From: Siphonodentalium dalli
Lineage: Eukaryota; Mollusca; Scaphopoda; Gadilida; Siphonodentaliidae
DNA length: 64,000 nucleotides
Direction of reading: 5' to 3'
Assembly (NCBI GenBank): GCA_032622095.1
Contig: CP136068.1
Location: 49,406,443-49,470,442, forward strand
The notes below the pieces were generated by a model. The model did not search any database, was not told where the DNA came from, and was given only the letters and a program-made list of their open reading frames with translations. This document shows positions 1 to 11,413 of this stretch, in pieces (within the stretch, counting starts at the first letter, position 1; every line of letters begins with the position of its first letter). The position numbers were made by a program, and so were the translations under genes.

Positions 1-60
1 AAGCGTTAGATGTTTATACCCTCAAGAGATTCATACTGTCCGAAGTAACCTCGCTGTCCA

Positions 61-440
61 AAGTCACCCCATTTTACAGTACAGCAAAGTTACCTGAACA
101 TTATATTGTGCATTCTATTCCCGCAATAAACTCTACAGGGGTACTATTCCAGCCATTGTTAACACCAAATTATCGAAAGCAATTACGCTGTCGTAAAATG
201 TATATACTGCAACAAAGAGACATCCGCGTAGATACATCGGTGAATACATTATACATCCTGAAAAAGTCTAACGGGTACGGAAAATGGGAAAATGCTAGTA
301 GTTTTAAACCCATTTCTATAAATAGGACATCCATATCTCCACTGATATCCCCAGAACACGATCACAGAAAACACCATAGATGGCGTAATAATAATGACTG
401 TAACCGGAAAGTCAGAAGACATATAACTTTTATCACAATG
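61..440. repeat. Diverged dispersed repeat, partner of 15940-16390
   Basis: About 380 bp resembles 15940-16390. Shared blocks include the phrase cccgcaataaa, then tatcgaaagcaatta, then gagacatcc. The similarity is nucleotide only: the open frame at 108-443 is not kept in the partner, which has stops in the matching frame. It is best read as an old dispersed repeat and not as a gene. No terminal repeats were found, so the class is unknown. Confidence 0.5.
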
Positions 441-1507
441 TGACCGAAACAATTACACACAACCTTGATGTCGGCAAAGTCGTGGCTGTCTAAGGCCAAA
501 TAAAACAATATTTGCGGTTTGGGTTTCCCTGCCGACCCTATTTTAAAGCCCATATCCTAAAGTTTTTTTCATGGTTTTCAAGAAAATCCGTTTAATTTTT
601 CTCCAAAAATTTCATAAAACACAAAAAACACATTTAAGCATTTCAGAATAAGTTGATTTCTAAGTGAAAGTATTGTGTAATATTAAAATTTATACAAAAA
701 TAATCAAAAGTAGTTTTATGTCAATCTTTCAGAGTAAAATACGCAAATGAAAAGTCATAAGAATATGTCAAAATAAACAAATTAATTAAAAACATTAAAT
801 TTCAAGCCTACCTGCCGAACCTATGTTTTTCGGTTATAACCCAAACCAGACATTTAATTTTCTTTGGCCCAATCAGCAGATATAGCGTTCGGTCATTATG
901 TTAAATGGAAAGCTGAATTGTCTGAAACCGGTTGTTCTTAATTGTATCATAAAGCCTGCATGTAAACATGTATACGTATTTAACATATTTATTGACGTAT
1001 TTAACATATTTTGATCCCTGGAACCGAACCGGGATGTGATACACGGGAGCTTAATTCAAGGACGCGATGTGTGACATGTGACCCACGAACACTATATAGC
1101 AACATAACTGAATTCAGCTTAAAATATATACCCAAATAGCTGTTAACTTTGCGTCAACCCGTTTTATACTAAAGCATCATTGATGAGTAGTTATCCCACA
1201 GCACCAGCGCCCAATTAAGCTAGTGGGTTGAAAACAGGGAAACTTCAGCCCAAAATAGGGAGAAGTGGGGAGACTTAAGAAAAACATAAGAAACACTTAG
1301 GCAAAATAAAATATAGTATTTGAGTCTCTGACACCGCCGCATTGAAATAAATGGCCCGCTTTGGACGTTTTATTTCGATTTTCGATATTCTGACGAATAA
1401 AACAGATTAAAAAAACTTTTATCATTTTTTTTCCTCAAAATTACGTTCGTATGTTTTTACCAACATGTCCATACGTATCGAGCATTAACTGCAGCATGCA
1501 TGAACTG
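441..1507. other. AT-rich intergenic sequence, nothing recognised
   Basis: No open frame of substance, no splice-flanked exon and no repeat structure was recognised here. Near 1020-1036, on the minus strand, there is a short match to a pol III B box but no A box or cloverleaf. Confidence 0.4.
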
Positions 1508-1511
1508 TTAA

Positions 1512-1978
1512 AGGTACTCAATCCGATAAAACTCCTCTCAATTACTATTTCAATGGCTTCGGGGGTCAAAAATATTTGATTCGAGTCGAGGAAGCTCAAA
1601 TTTGTTAGATATCGATTTTAGAAATCTATTATTTTTCATTATCGGGAATACTTTCTGGCCCAGAACTCAGTCAAAATTGCGTTATTATTACCACTTGATT
1701 TTAGAGTTATCCATCCTTGTCTGTTTGAATAGATTTTGGTGTACACATCCCGAGCAGATTACGGCAGTTGAAGGCAATTATTAGTACTCATCTCGAGTAA
1801 ATAACAAATTTCAAAAATCAATATCTAATAACTGTGAGCTTTGTTTGATGGGTTCCTCGACTCGAATCAAATATTTTTTACCCCCAAAGCCAAAGAAATA
1901 GTAATATAGGACCCTCTGATCGGATTGTTGTTGTTGGAATCTGTTGAGATGGGGACCCTCTGTTCGGATTGAGTACCT
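1512..1978. mobile_element. Family A foldback MITE, copy 1
   Basis: The element starts AGGTACTCAATCCGAT and ends with the inverse, ATTGAGTACCT. It is flanked on both sides by TTAA (1508-1511 and 1979-1982). Two arms of roughly 220 bp are inverted copies of each other, so a transcript would fold into one long hairpin. TTAA target duplications are typical of piggyBac-type transposition, and that assignment is inference. The centre belongs to the subfamily shared with 14246-14715 and 63401-63812. An extra repeated cggattgttgttgttgg segment lies near the right end. Confidence 0.85.
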
Positions 1979-1982
1979 TTAA

Positions 1983-3400
1983 GATAATTATGTCGCCTCG
2001 ATGAACTGTATATATAATCAGACCTTGTGTGCTACGATTTGGGTCTTAATTAATGGGAGTGAAACTAAAGTTCCAATGGAGGAGTTGTGGAGCTGAGGTA
2101 TAACAATACACATGGCAATACCTTGAATATACGTGATTGCTTATCACGCATACCAGCAATGGGCACTTCACTCAATTCAATTCAATTTATAACTATATCA
2201 CGATCTTGAGATTGTCGAGGCGCGGCTTACGAGTTACTCTGAACAGTCATAGAGTTTGAATATGAATACATGTTGATTCAATTAATAGCGATTTCAACTT
2301 AACAAAAGCATCGGCGTTGTACGGGTCACACCTCCTATTCTCAATGAATAGAATGACGGATGTAGCGCCTAATAATACGGTGAATGGTCCGTGTCTTCGG
2401 TCATTAGAAACGTACCTACGGACCAGGTGTATGCTGAAATATTTAAGGACCACAATGAGATTTTTGGAAACGCAATCATTATGAAATTCAGAAGAAAGAT
2501 CTGATTCTTCCCAATAGGATTTGGACCTTCCGTTTAATCACTTCGAGTAAGGGTAAGTTCGGTGAAAATAATTAATTCAGATAATATATGGTATTTATAA
2601 AAAAACAAATAATAATAACGTAAACACTCGAAGTTAAAGTGATGTGAAACACGGCGGTAGGGTGTAACAATATAGATGGAGAATAATCTTGTTTAAAGTA
2701 GTTATTTTTACAAATATGTTGTCTAAATTGATAACACACGCCGTCATTCATATATACATGTATATTAATTAAAACCAATGACTGCCGATAGCGAAATCGT
2801 TTTCGTTTGTTTATCGCCGATAGAAGCGTCCCGATTCGAGTAGTAAATATTTACAATTTAGCGTAGTTCAGACAATGTTTTCTATGGAGTGGTACGGTCG
2901 ATTTGCTTGAGATTTTCGGTGATGTTAGTAGAATGCTATATTCATCCAGTTGACATAGCACCTGAATACTAACTTATCAGATTCATTCACCCGAACAAGT
3001 CCATAATATGTCTTTAATATAGTAAGAGTAAGTTTTTTAATTAAAAAAACATGAACGGACATGAGTCATTTGAACCTCAAAACTTATGTTTAAGAAATTT
3101 GGTTATATATATTCAAGTGGACCGAATTAAAGATTTCACAGAACGCCTAGATGCATACATGTATGGTCAAAGATAAGTTTATGATTCTTGACAATAGGCC
3201 TATACTAATCACGAACTTCCATGCCAATTATATCGTTCGATATTAGTCTTACTTACGCATCCTTATATATTTTATGATTTTATGGGTTGTTGATAAATAC
3301 ACGTAATGCCGATCTACACGCAGACTATATATTATTACTCAATACATAGCAATTTTCCGGATCTTTTAACTTTTTCGCGCTAATGTGAGACCCACGCCCA
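1983..3400. other. Intergenic sequence, nothing recognised
   Basis: No convincing exon or transposon remnant was seen. A short (CAATT)n run lies near 2168-2190. Open frames here are short and lack splice signals or family resemblance. Confidence 0.35.
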
Positions 3401-4005
3401 TTATTCAGTCATATCAGGAATAGACTAACAATGAACGCTCTTTATTCATACCATATCAGGAACATACTAACAATGAACGCTCTTTATTCATACCATATCA
3501 GGAACAGACTAAGAATGAACGCTCTTAAGTCATACCATATCAGGAACAGACTAACAATGAACGCTCTTTATTCATACCATATCAGGAACAGACTAACAAT
3601 GAACGCCCTTTATTCATACCATATCAGGAACAGGTTAACAATGAACGATCTTTATTCATACCATATCAGGACCAGACTAACAATGGACGCTCTTCATATC
3701 ATATCAGGAACAGACTAACAATAAGCGCTCTTTATTCGTACCATATAAGGAACAGACTAACAATGAACGGTCTCTATTCATATCATATAATGAACAGACT
3801 AACAAGGAACGCCCTTTATTCATACCATATAAGTCATATAACCATATAAGGAACAGACTAACAATGAACGCTTTTCATTCATACCATATAAGGAACAGAC
3901 TAACAATGAACGCTCTTCATTCATACCATATCAGGAACATACTAATAATGAACGCTCTTCATTCACACTATATCAGGAACATACTAACAAGGAACGCTCT
4001 TTATT
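3401..4005. repeat. 42-bp tandem satellite, about 14 copies
   Basis: The unit contains aacagactaacaatgaacg followed by ctctttattcataccatatcagg. Because 42 is a multiple of three, one plus-strand frame stays open for about 95 codons (3431-3718) with a 14-residue periodic peptide. That frame is a by-product of the repeat length and not evidence of a gene. Copies near 3780-3850 are more diverged and contain small indels. Confidence 0.9.
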
Positions 4006-4934
4006 GCTACGTGTTCTAACAATCGGGACCCTGCTTTTCAAAACTCTATGACTTGAATAAGTTTTTATGGTATATAAAGTTCACATACATAAGGTGAGTC
4101 GCAATTGTATACGAAATTTATTAACCGAGTTCCCTAAATTCGATTCGAGCCGAATTTAGACAGGCTATACATTTAGTATAGAATTGCGACGAATTATAGA
4201 TCCATTTTATCACATAATCACATTTTATCAAGGAAAAGCGATATCGAAATGGCTGGGGTTAAAAACAAATAATATTGATTCATTATCACAACGGCCAAAG
4301 AGGAAGTAAAGACACCTTCAAGAAAAATTATAATTCCATTTAAATGTGTCTTTTCATGTTGAGAAACTTGTTCAATATATCACCCATGTTCATTTCAGTC
4401 AACACTAAATAACCAAACACAAATTTAATATCATAATTATATTCTAATTAACATAACACTAAAGTTCCGGTATTGACATCGATATCATTGCTTTAAGATA
4501 TTACGTCACTGTGCGTGCCGACAATACACGTGTATGTATCTTAATAAAAACAAACTTGAGGCCTGGTTTAATGGCTTTTTATGTGATAACAAAAATATTT
4601 AACGTATATTAAATTCTGGGACTTATTCTGGTCCCCGAGGAACAGAGTCTGGATGCAACAAAAGTCACTATAAATTGACACTTCAAACCGCCACGGGTTG
4701 AAACACTCTGATGCGGCTCACAGAGAATAAACTTGCCAGACGCAGGTATTTTAATAAGATTTGTATTAGAATGCCAAGTTAGTATCCAAACCGCCAGCAC
4801 ACAATGCCATGGTTTCGAATAAATTAAATAAAGTGACCCTCGTTGGTAAATACTTGAAATAATGTACATATACTCTCATATGATGGAGGCCAATAAACAA
4901 TTCACATTTTCGTTTGTTTATCGGCGATTTATTC
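4006..4934. other. AT-rich intergenic sequence between two satellites
   Basis: No gene or transposon structure was recognised. The minus-strand open frame at 4609-4869 has no domain resemblance, signal peptide or splice context. Confidence 0.35.
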
Positions 4935-6360
4935 GAGATGAACTGTTTATATTTCTATATACGTAATCCAGATGTCGTGTTTTATATATACGTAATCCAG
5001 ATGTCGTGATTATATATACGTAGTGCAGATGTCGTGTTTTATATATATACGTAATCCAGATGTCGTGTTTTATATATACGTAGTCCATATGGCGTGTTTT
5101 ATATATACGTAGTCCAGATGTCGTGTTTTATATATACGTATAGTCCAGATGTCGTGTTTTATATATACGTAGTCCAGATGTCGTGTTTCATATATACGTA
5201 TAGTCCAGATGTCGTGTTTTATATATACGTAGTCCAGATGTCGTGTTTTATATATACATAGTCCAGATGTCGTGTTTTATATATACGTAGTCCAGATGGC
5301 GTGTTTCATGAACTGTTTATATTTCTATATACGTAGTCCAGATGTCGTGTTTTATATATACGTAGTCCAGATGTCGTGTTTTATATATACGTAGTCCAGA
5401 TGTCGTGTTTTATATATACGTAGTCCATATGGCGTGTTTTATATATATGTAGTCCAGATGTCGTGTTTTATATATACGTAGTCCAGATGCGTGTTTTATA
5501 TATACCTAGTCCAGGTGTCGTGTTTTATATATACGTAGTCCAGATGTCGTGTTTTATATATACGTAGTCCATATGTCGTGTTTTATATATACGTAGTCCA
5601 TATGGCGTGTTTTATATATACGTAGTCCAGATGTCGTGTTTTATATATACTTATAGTCCAGATGTCGTGTTTTATATATACGTAGTCCAGATGTCGTGTT
5701 TTATATATACGTAGTCCAGATGTCGTGTTTTATATATACGTAGTCCAGATGTCGTGTTTTATATATACGTATAGTCCAGATGTCGTGTTTTATATATACG
5801 TAGTCCAGATGTCGTGTTTTATATATACGTAGTCCAGATGTCATGTTTTATATATACGTAGTCCATATGGCGTGTTTTATATATACGTAGTCCAGATGTC
5901 GTGTTTTGTATATACGTATAGTCCAGATGTCGTGTTTTATATATACGTAGTCCAGATGTCGTGTTTTATATATACGTATAGTCCAGATGTCGTGTTTTAT
6001 ATATACGTAGTCCAGATGTCGTGTTTTATATATACGTAGTCCAGATGTCGTGTTTTATATATACGTAGTCCAGATGGCGTGTTTCATGAACTGTTTATAT
6101 TTCTATATACGTAGTCCAGATGGCGTGTTTCATGAACTGTTTATATTTCTATATACGTAGTCCAGATGTCGTGTTTTATGAACTGTTTATATTTCTATAT
6201 ACGTAGTCCAGATGTCGTGTTTTATGAACTGTTTACATTCCTATATACGTAGTCCAGATGTCGTGTTTTATAAACTGTTTATATTTCTATATAGTCCAGA
6301 TGTCGTGTTTTATGAACTGTTTATATTTGTATATACGTAGTTCAGATGTCGTGTTTTATG
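4935..6360. repeat. Composite satellite of 29-bp and 46-bp units
   Basis: The dominant unit is 29 bp (tatatacgtagtccagatgt then cgtgtttta). A longer 46-bp version carries an extra tgaactgtttatatttc block. Single 46-bp units sit at 4935 and about 5307, and a run of them closes the array from about 6080 to 6360. Small length variants (tacgtatagtcc) recur. The array is about 1.4 kb with roughly 45 units. Confidence 0.92.
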
Positions 6361-6364
6361 AAAT

Positions 6365-6577
6365 GGCACAGCCGATGTTGCTGAATATTTTGACAGTAAT
6401 AGTTTAATTATAAATTCTTCAAATAGGGGCAGTGGTTGGGATGTAAAATATCAGTTTGGTGTAGGGAAATATAAGCACGTAAAATTTCTTTTTAACGAAG
6501 ATTTTGTTTTTACTTCGCTGTCACCACAGGACCCGCGTGGAGACACAAATGAAGCTTTTAAAAATAAAAATAATTAG
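6365..6577 (+). pseudogene. Short open frame, C-terminal fragment of unknown protein
   Basis: A frame of 70 codons ending in TAG starts exactly where the 46-bp satellite stops. It ends in a segment reading SPQDPRGDTNEAF. A diverged relative of the last 20 codons and the following 30 bp lies at 7905-8010, where the matching frame reads RDPRGNTKEA and also ends shortly after. So this is the 3' end of a repeated coding unit, possibly a retroelement or a small gene family. I do not recognise the protein. The start is lost: the frame has a stop just upstream. Confidence 0.35.
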
Positions 6578-6683
6578 TTGAAAATTGCATGTCTGATATA
6601 GAGCGAAATTAGTCAAGATTATGTATCCTAATTTTACAACCAATATTAATGTACAGTATATTGTTTTAAAACTAACTGTCGAC

Positions 6684-7122
6684 TACTTTTCTAATCTTCA
6701 ATCACCTAAACATATCTGATCTTTGGCGACTCTGTCGAAAATTTTCACATAATAAACATTCCTATCTAACCACAGCTCTTGTGATCGATGCAACAACGTA
6801 CTTAAACGAAGTACTAATCCAGTGTCCTAACTGCTATAAAATGTACCTTGATAAAGTACAGCACGTTCTCATTGAATGCAGTTCCCAGACATCACTACGG
6901 AATAATATGTTTTTTGATATTATTGATCGTTATGGCGTAGAATGTTTTATCAAGATTGATGATCTTTCAATGGACGAAATGATCTTGCTTCATTTGACTC
7001 ATATTACTGGTTATATGTGTACAGCAGTTGATGATATAGACGTCTTTCTGGACTTCATGGTAACGATTACTGCCAAATTATGGATGTGGTACAATGCACT
7101 CTTGCAGAGAAATATTTCCTAG
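6684..7122 (+). pseudogene. LINE reverse transcriptase C-terminal fragment
   Basis: The frame is open from about 6684, upstream of the GTG at 6781, to the TAG at 7120. It carries the zinc-knuckle pattern seen at the C-terminus of many Jockey/CR1-like non-LTR elements: CPNC, nine residues, then HVLIEC (C-X2-C-X9-H-X4-C). It is preceded by a degenerate version of the usual RxxSHN segment (LCRKFSHN). The reverse-transcriptase core is missing, so this is a 5'-truncated, inactive copy. It continues into a 3' UTR with AATAAA at 7651-7656 and a (TAA)n tail. Confidence 0.7.
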
Positions 7123-7470
7123 TCCATTGAATAATACAAATCAGTCAGCCCATCATCATCATCATCATCATCATCATCATTATCATCATCGTCGTCGTCG
7201 TCACCACCATCGACATAATCATCGTCATCATCATCGCCGTCGTCCATGTCATCATCATAATCTTCATCGTCGTCATCGCCACCGTCATCATTGACGTCAT
7301 CGTCATAATCTAATTTCCTCATCTTCAACATCATCTTTATCATCATGTACATCATCATCATCGTCATCATCATCATTATCATTATCATCATCAATATAGT
7401 CATCTTCTTCCTCATGTTCAACATTAACATCGTCATCATCGATCAACGTCGTCGTTCTCAACATCATCCC

Positions 7471-7501
<31 letters not shown>

Positions 7502-7685
7502 GTCAGTATATCCACCATTGTAGAAATGTAAATACGTCTTGCTTATCATATTTATTTGTGTTGTTTCTATACAATTTAATAATGATATCTATTCATTATG
7601 TTGTGCATAACAATGTTATATTCTTTGTAAAATCTTCAATATCTGGAGGAAATAAAGATATAATAATAATAATAATAATAATATC
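7123..7685 (+). mobile_element. LINE 3' UTR with expanded (ATC)n and (TAA)n tail
   Basis: The untranslated part of the LINE tail above. An impure ATC/GTC trinucleotide run fills 7153-7510. Unique sequence follows, then AATAAA at 7651-7656 and a (TAA)n tail at 7661-7684. The trinucleotide run opens several His-, Asp- or Met-rich frames on both strands. These are not genes. Confidence 0.7.
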
Positions 7686-7904
7686 TTAATTCAAGAAGGG
7701 CCGTTTGCTGAACTTATTATCTTAAGAATCCTCCAAAATGAATGAATGTGAATTGGATATTTTCTCAATTTGTTTTACAAAAACTCCTCCAAATCAATTA
7801 TTATTCCGTATTCCTGTACATTTATATCCGTGCAATATAAAACTGAACGGGAGAATCAATTAAGTAATTAAGGGTAATGTCTTTAAAACATTATCGAATG
7901 ATGT

Positions 7905-8010
7905 ATTTTTTTTTATTTCGCTATAACCACAGGGATCCGCGTGGCAACACGAAGGAAGCTGTTATAAATCATCAGTTGTAAATTTCATGACTGCATGCTA
8001 TATTGGACCG
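7905..8010 (+). repeat. Diverged partner of 6500-6610
   Basis: Alignable with the end of the 6365-6577 frame and its 3' flank. Shared blocks are ttcgct, cacagg, gatccgcgtgg and agttg. The two copies lie about 1.4 kb apart on either side of a LINE tail. Confidence 0.45.
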
Positions 8011-8289
8011 ATATCAATTATATAGAGGATCTACACGAGTCTCCAGTTTATAGCGAATTTACAAAACTATTCCAGTAAATTTCAGTAAATTTGGCCATCA
8101 TAAAAAATCGAACTTCACCTACATGTATGTCTCAAATGTGATATACGTACCAATTTTCAAGAAATTCTGTTGAATATTGCTCAATTTATCATCCGGACAG
8201 TCCAAACTACTGTGAATTCTAAGTCGACAAAGGGGCATAATTCCATCAAAACTCATTGGACCAAATTCGATTTCGACACGTGCGTTCTT

Positions 8290-8460
8290 AAAGATGCATT
8301 ATCCAAATTAACGCTCCCAAATTACTATTTCTTTGGCTTCAGTGTTAAAACAATATTTGATTCGAGTCTAGAAATCCACCCATCAAAGGTCAGAGTGATC
8401 ATATATCGAGTTTTGAAGTTTGTTATTTCTCGAGAAGTGCAATTATTTGTGACACAGACC
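8290..8460. mobile_element. Family A MITE, single diverged arm
   Basis: One arm only. It starts at the aagatgcattatccaaatta block and keeps ttactatttctttggctt and tttgattcgagtc. The second arm and the TTAA end are absent. It begins like the 35117 copy (aagatgcat-atcc), which suggests a shared sub-lineage. It abuts the LINE fragment that follows. Confidence 0.6.
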
Positions 8461-8469
8461 GTCAAACCG

Positions 8470-9092
8470 ACTTGATGAAATGTTGACCTTTAAAGATCAC
8501 ATAAACTACGTTAGTTCAAAACTACGGAAAACGTTATACACATTAAATAAAGTCAAACATTTTCTGCCACGATCTGCACTAAGAAAAATGTATCTTGCGC
8601 TGATAGAAAGTCACTTAACTTATGGTATAGAAGTATGGGGGAATTCATTCATACGCAAGTAAACTATTTAAAGTACAAAAGAGAGCGATTATAATTATTG
8701 AAGGGGCCAAATATAATTGCCATACTGATCCACTGTTTAGCGCAACAAGAACGCTCAAATTATATGACATACACGTACTTCGAACAGCCCTCTTCATTTA
8801 TGACTGGAAACACGAGCTCATACCAACTTCCATGTCTGACTTTCTTGACAAGGATATTCGCGTTGGTGCTAGGAGGGCTTATGATATAGGTCACAAGAAA
8901 CCGCGAGTAGATTTTACTGCAAAACTCCCACTGCATCACTACCCCAGCCTATGGAACATACTCCCTAAAGAAATACGCGGAGAATTTCCTCGAAATGCAT
9001 TCAAACGTAGACTAATAAATCATTTCCAAACCATGTATTGCCTGAACCCTAAATGTGATAACCCTCTTTGCTCCGACTGCAAAATGAAATAA
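8470..9092 (+). pseudogene. LINE reverse transcriptase, C-terminal third, frameshifted
   Basis: The first frame (8480-8662) has the post-catalytic RT segment of Jockey/CR1-type elements: LTFKDHINYVSSKLRK, then SHLTYGIEVWGNSF. After a frameshift at about 8658 a second frame continues with KVQKRAI, PLHHYPSLWNILPKEIR and a cysteine cluster near the end (CLNPKCDNPLCSDCKMK). The catalytic YXDD region is missing. The order matches the usual end of such ORF2 proteins: thumb, QKRAxR segment, WN-LP segment, terminal cysteines. It is 5'-truncated and not active. Confidence 0.8.
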
Positions 9093-9298
9093 TAGATACC
9101 TAACTACTCCCATAATTACAAAACCCCTTCATAAATTATATATCCCTTATAGAAACCATGACACCATTCAAAATCATTTGATCACTAAAATCCCTTATTC
9201 TCTATTTTATGTGTTGATCCATCCTTCAAACAAACACAATATTACATCCACACATCTATTCACCAACACAAATCCTACTTAATATTAACATAGTAAAC
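9093..9298 (+). mobile_element. 3' UTR of the 8470 LINE fragment
   Basis: A C/A-rich, G-poor stretch follows the ORF stop. It runs up to the (AAGTC)n junction at about 9299, where a second LINE starts in the opposite orientation. Confidence 0.4.
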
Positions 9299-9660
9299 AA
9301 GTCAAGTCAAGTCAAGTCAATAGTTTATTGCATACAAATGAAGTTAATACATTTATTGCATATACAAATAATAAAGTTTCAAAAACAATTCAATTGGGTT
9401 AAGGTCCCTAGCGGATGGAGGGCGTAACATACGCTCGTGTAACAGCGCGACAGACCCATGAGTGACTCAGGATTATTCCGGCATCCACGATTCACTGCAT
9501 TTTCACCAACTAGATAGTCATTATTATAGTGTATTCATAATGTGACCGGAGTACCAGGAAAAATCCGAATCACTCAAAGGGGGCTCGCGCCTACATCAGA
9601 CAGACTATATATATATACATTAATCTAAGTTCAGAACTTTAAATTCTAAATTGGAAATTT
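9299..9660 (-). mobile_element. LINE 3' UTR and (GACTT)n tail, minus strand
   Basis: On the minus strand the 3' UTR ends in tgcaataaactattgacttg and GACTT repeats (plus-strand caagtcaagtcaagtcaa at 9299-9320). This is the tail of the minus-strand LINE whose ORF end lies at 9662-9915. The two LINE tails meet tail-to-tail here. Confidence 0.65.
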
Positions 9661-9661
9661 A

Positions 9662-9935
9662 CTAACTCATTGAGGACAATAATTTATCTCTTCTAAAGCA
9701 GCTGTGATATAAGTATTTTGCTAACCGATTCAACGAAAATCTAGATTCATTTTTCATTAGTATATCAAATTTCTGTATGGTTGGCCAGTGACAATAGAAT
9801 GTTTTCAGATATCGACGTCGTATATCAATATAGGCTGGACAGACCAGTAGAAAATGATATTCATTTTCAACCGCTTTTAGCTGACAACAATTACACAATC
9901 TCTTTTTCCTGTCTACGCCTGTATATCTACAAAGA
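9662..9935 (-). pseudogene. LINE C-terminal zinc-knuckle fragment, minus strand
   Basis: The frame carries CNCC, nine residues (QLKAVENEY), then HFLLVC. This is the C-X2-C-X9-H-X4-C motif of the LINE C-terminus, followed by PAYIDIRRRYLK. The frame runs past the listed start codon into the lysine/arginine-rich segment RKKR. Only the last 90 or so residues survive. The tail signal and (GACTT)n lie downstream in the correct orientation. Confidence 0.75.
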
Positions 9936-9975
9936 GGACTATATGAATATGTGCAGGGACTCGGGCTGGGTTTGA

Positions 9976-10759
9976 CAATTCGGTGCTTATTGGCCTGTGC
10001 GATGCCAGGAAGACGACGCGGGAGGCCATGTCATCGCCCGGATAACACTTATCTATAACATGTATTCATTTATATTACACATGTGTATGTTTTATTTGTT
10101 ATCCAAGAAACAATTAGTTAGTTAGTTAGTAAGTTAGTTCCCGTTCAAATTGCTAACACCCAGCTGTAACCATGGTGAAAAACGTCACCAATTTCGTGGT
10201 TCGTCAGTGACTTGCAGTTCGCGATCGGTATAGATATTTGCATTGGAATACGGATAAGCTTGTGGTGTATGTCAAGATATATATGCGTACAAATGGCTGC
10301 GGCATGTCACATTCGGTTGAAATTCAAATGGTCTTCGTAATGAAAAAAAAATGTTTGATATATATATATATATATAAAACGTGTCAAAACATTATTTGGT
10401 CCGGTTAAATGCCAAAGCTTGGCTGTGTGCAATTATTAAAATATTTAGGACACATACCAGCTCAACACTTCCCCTTATATTTATGTTATAAACTGACAAT
10501 TGGGGCATGCAAATGACACGTTTAAAACTTGTCGTGGAGTTAATGCGGACGGCAAGATAAAAGTTATCCTCTTCCCGATATCAAACCAAAAAACAAAACA
10601 AAAACAGTGACAAACATCACGAGGAGTGTTCGTTTCGCGTGCTTTGCGTTAGTCGTTTGAACAAGGAAATTGTAGTTCGAAATATGTCTATTACTCATGT
10701 TTAGCACGTGTCACCTGTAACGTGTATTACTATGACAATTGTATGGAGATGCACTTGGA
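9976..10759. other. Intergenic sequence, nothing recognised
   Basis: Contains a short (GTTA)n run near 10115-10137 and a (TA)n run at about 10359-10376. No exon or element ends were recognised. Confidence 0.35.
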
Positions 10760-11413
10760 GTTAACGTCACATGAGTTTACGGCGCCAAACCTACACTTTT
10801 ATATATAGACTAGCCGATGAGCCCGACGTTGTCCGGGCTATTCAAAAACCAAATTTCAAGTCGATAGCTCCACCCGTTTCCGAGATCTGGTAACCAAATT
10901 TCAAGTCGATAGCTCCACCCGTTTCCGAGATCTGGTCTGCGCATGCGCGAAGCTTGCGTCGCACGGGCTCGACGACCCGATAAAATTCGTATCCGGGGCA
11001 AGATACATTCACATAGCAAATTTAAAGTCGATAGCTCCACCCGTTTCCGAGTTCCCGTATATCTCTCTGCAGATGATAATAACGTTGAGTGTAAACAAAC
11101 GCTCTTTATATCGATGCGTCAAAAACAAACGCTCATTAAATTATCACTTGATTAACCACCGCAGTGCCGTTTTTGTGAATGAGGGTGGAGAATGGGTGCT
11201 CTGGGCTTCTCCAAAATGCGACGTCGACGATTCCCGTGGGATTTTACCTTTGGATAGGAAGTTTGGTCTCGATCGGTCAACCCGTTTTCGATTCTATAAA
11301 GGACATACAGACAGACAGACATAGGTCTTCAAAATATATATGAGATAACAACAAATTTAATGTCGTTAACGTCACATGAGTTTACGGCGCCAAACCTACA
11401 CTTTTATATATAG
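10760..11413 (+). mobile_element. ACTAG-family element (E1) with 49-bp flanking direct repeats
   Basis: The element starts ACTAGCCGATGAGCCCGACG at 10809 and ends near 11346 after a (CAGA)n run and ggtcttcaaaatatatatg. The 49 bases just before it (10760-10808) are repeated without mismatch at 11365-11413. Inside is one full and one partial copy of a unit of about 122 bp that also occurs, inverted, at 55429-56558 and 63809-64000. Each full unit holds the palindrome GCGCATGCGC. It contains no credible ORF, so it is non-autonomous. The class is unknown. Confidence 0.65.

Noticed and set aside
108-443. 111-codon open frame
   Set aside because: The related repeat at 15940-16390 has stops in the matching frame, so the frame is not under coding constraint.
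1011-1060. tRNA- or SINE-like B box on the minus strand (GGTTCGGTTCC)
   Set aside because: No A box at the right distance and no cloverleaf. A second B-box-like match at about 53930 has the same problem.
3401-6360. CRISPR-like arrays
   Set aside because: The repeats are contiguous satellites without unique spacers, and the genome is animal.
7094-7689. His-rich, Asp-rich and Ile-rich open frames
   Set aside because: All are translations of an impure ATC/GTC trinucleotide tract in a LINE 3' UTR.
10809-10850. Hammerhead-ribozyme-like start of the ACTAG element (CCGATGAG plus stem)
   Set aside because: The stem and GATGAG resemble a hammerhead, but the invariant CTGATGA and GAAA core bases are not present. 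It could be a decayed copy, but it cannot be called.
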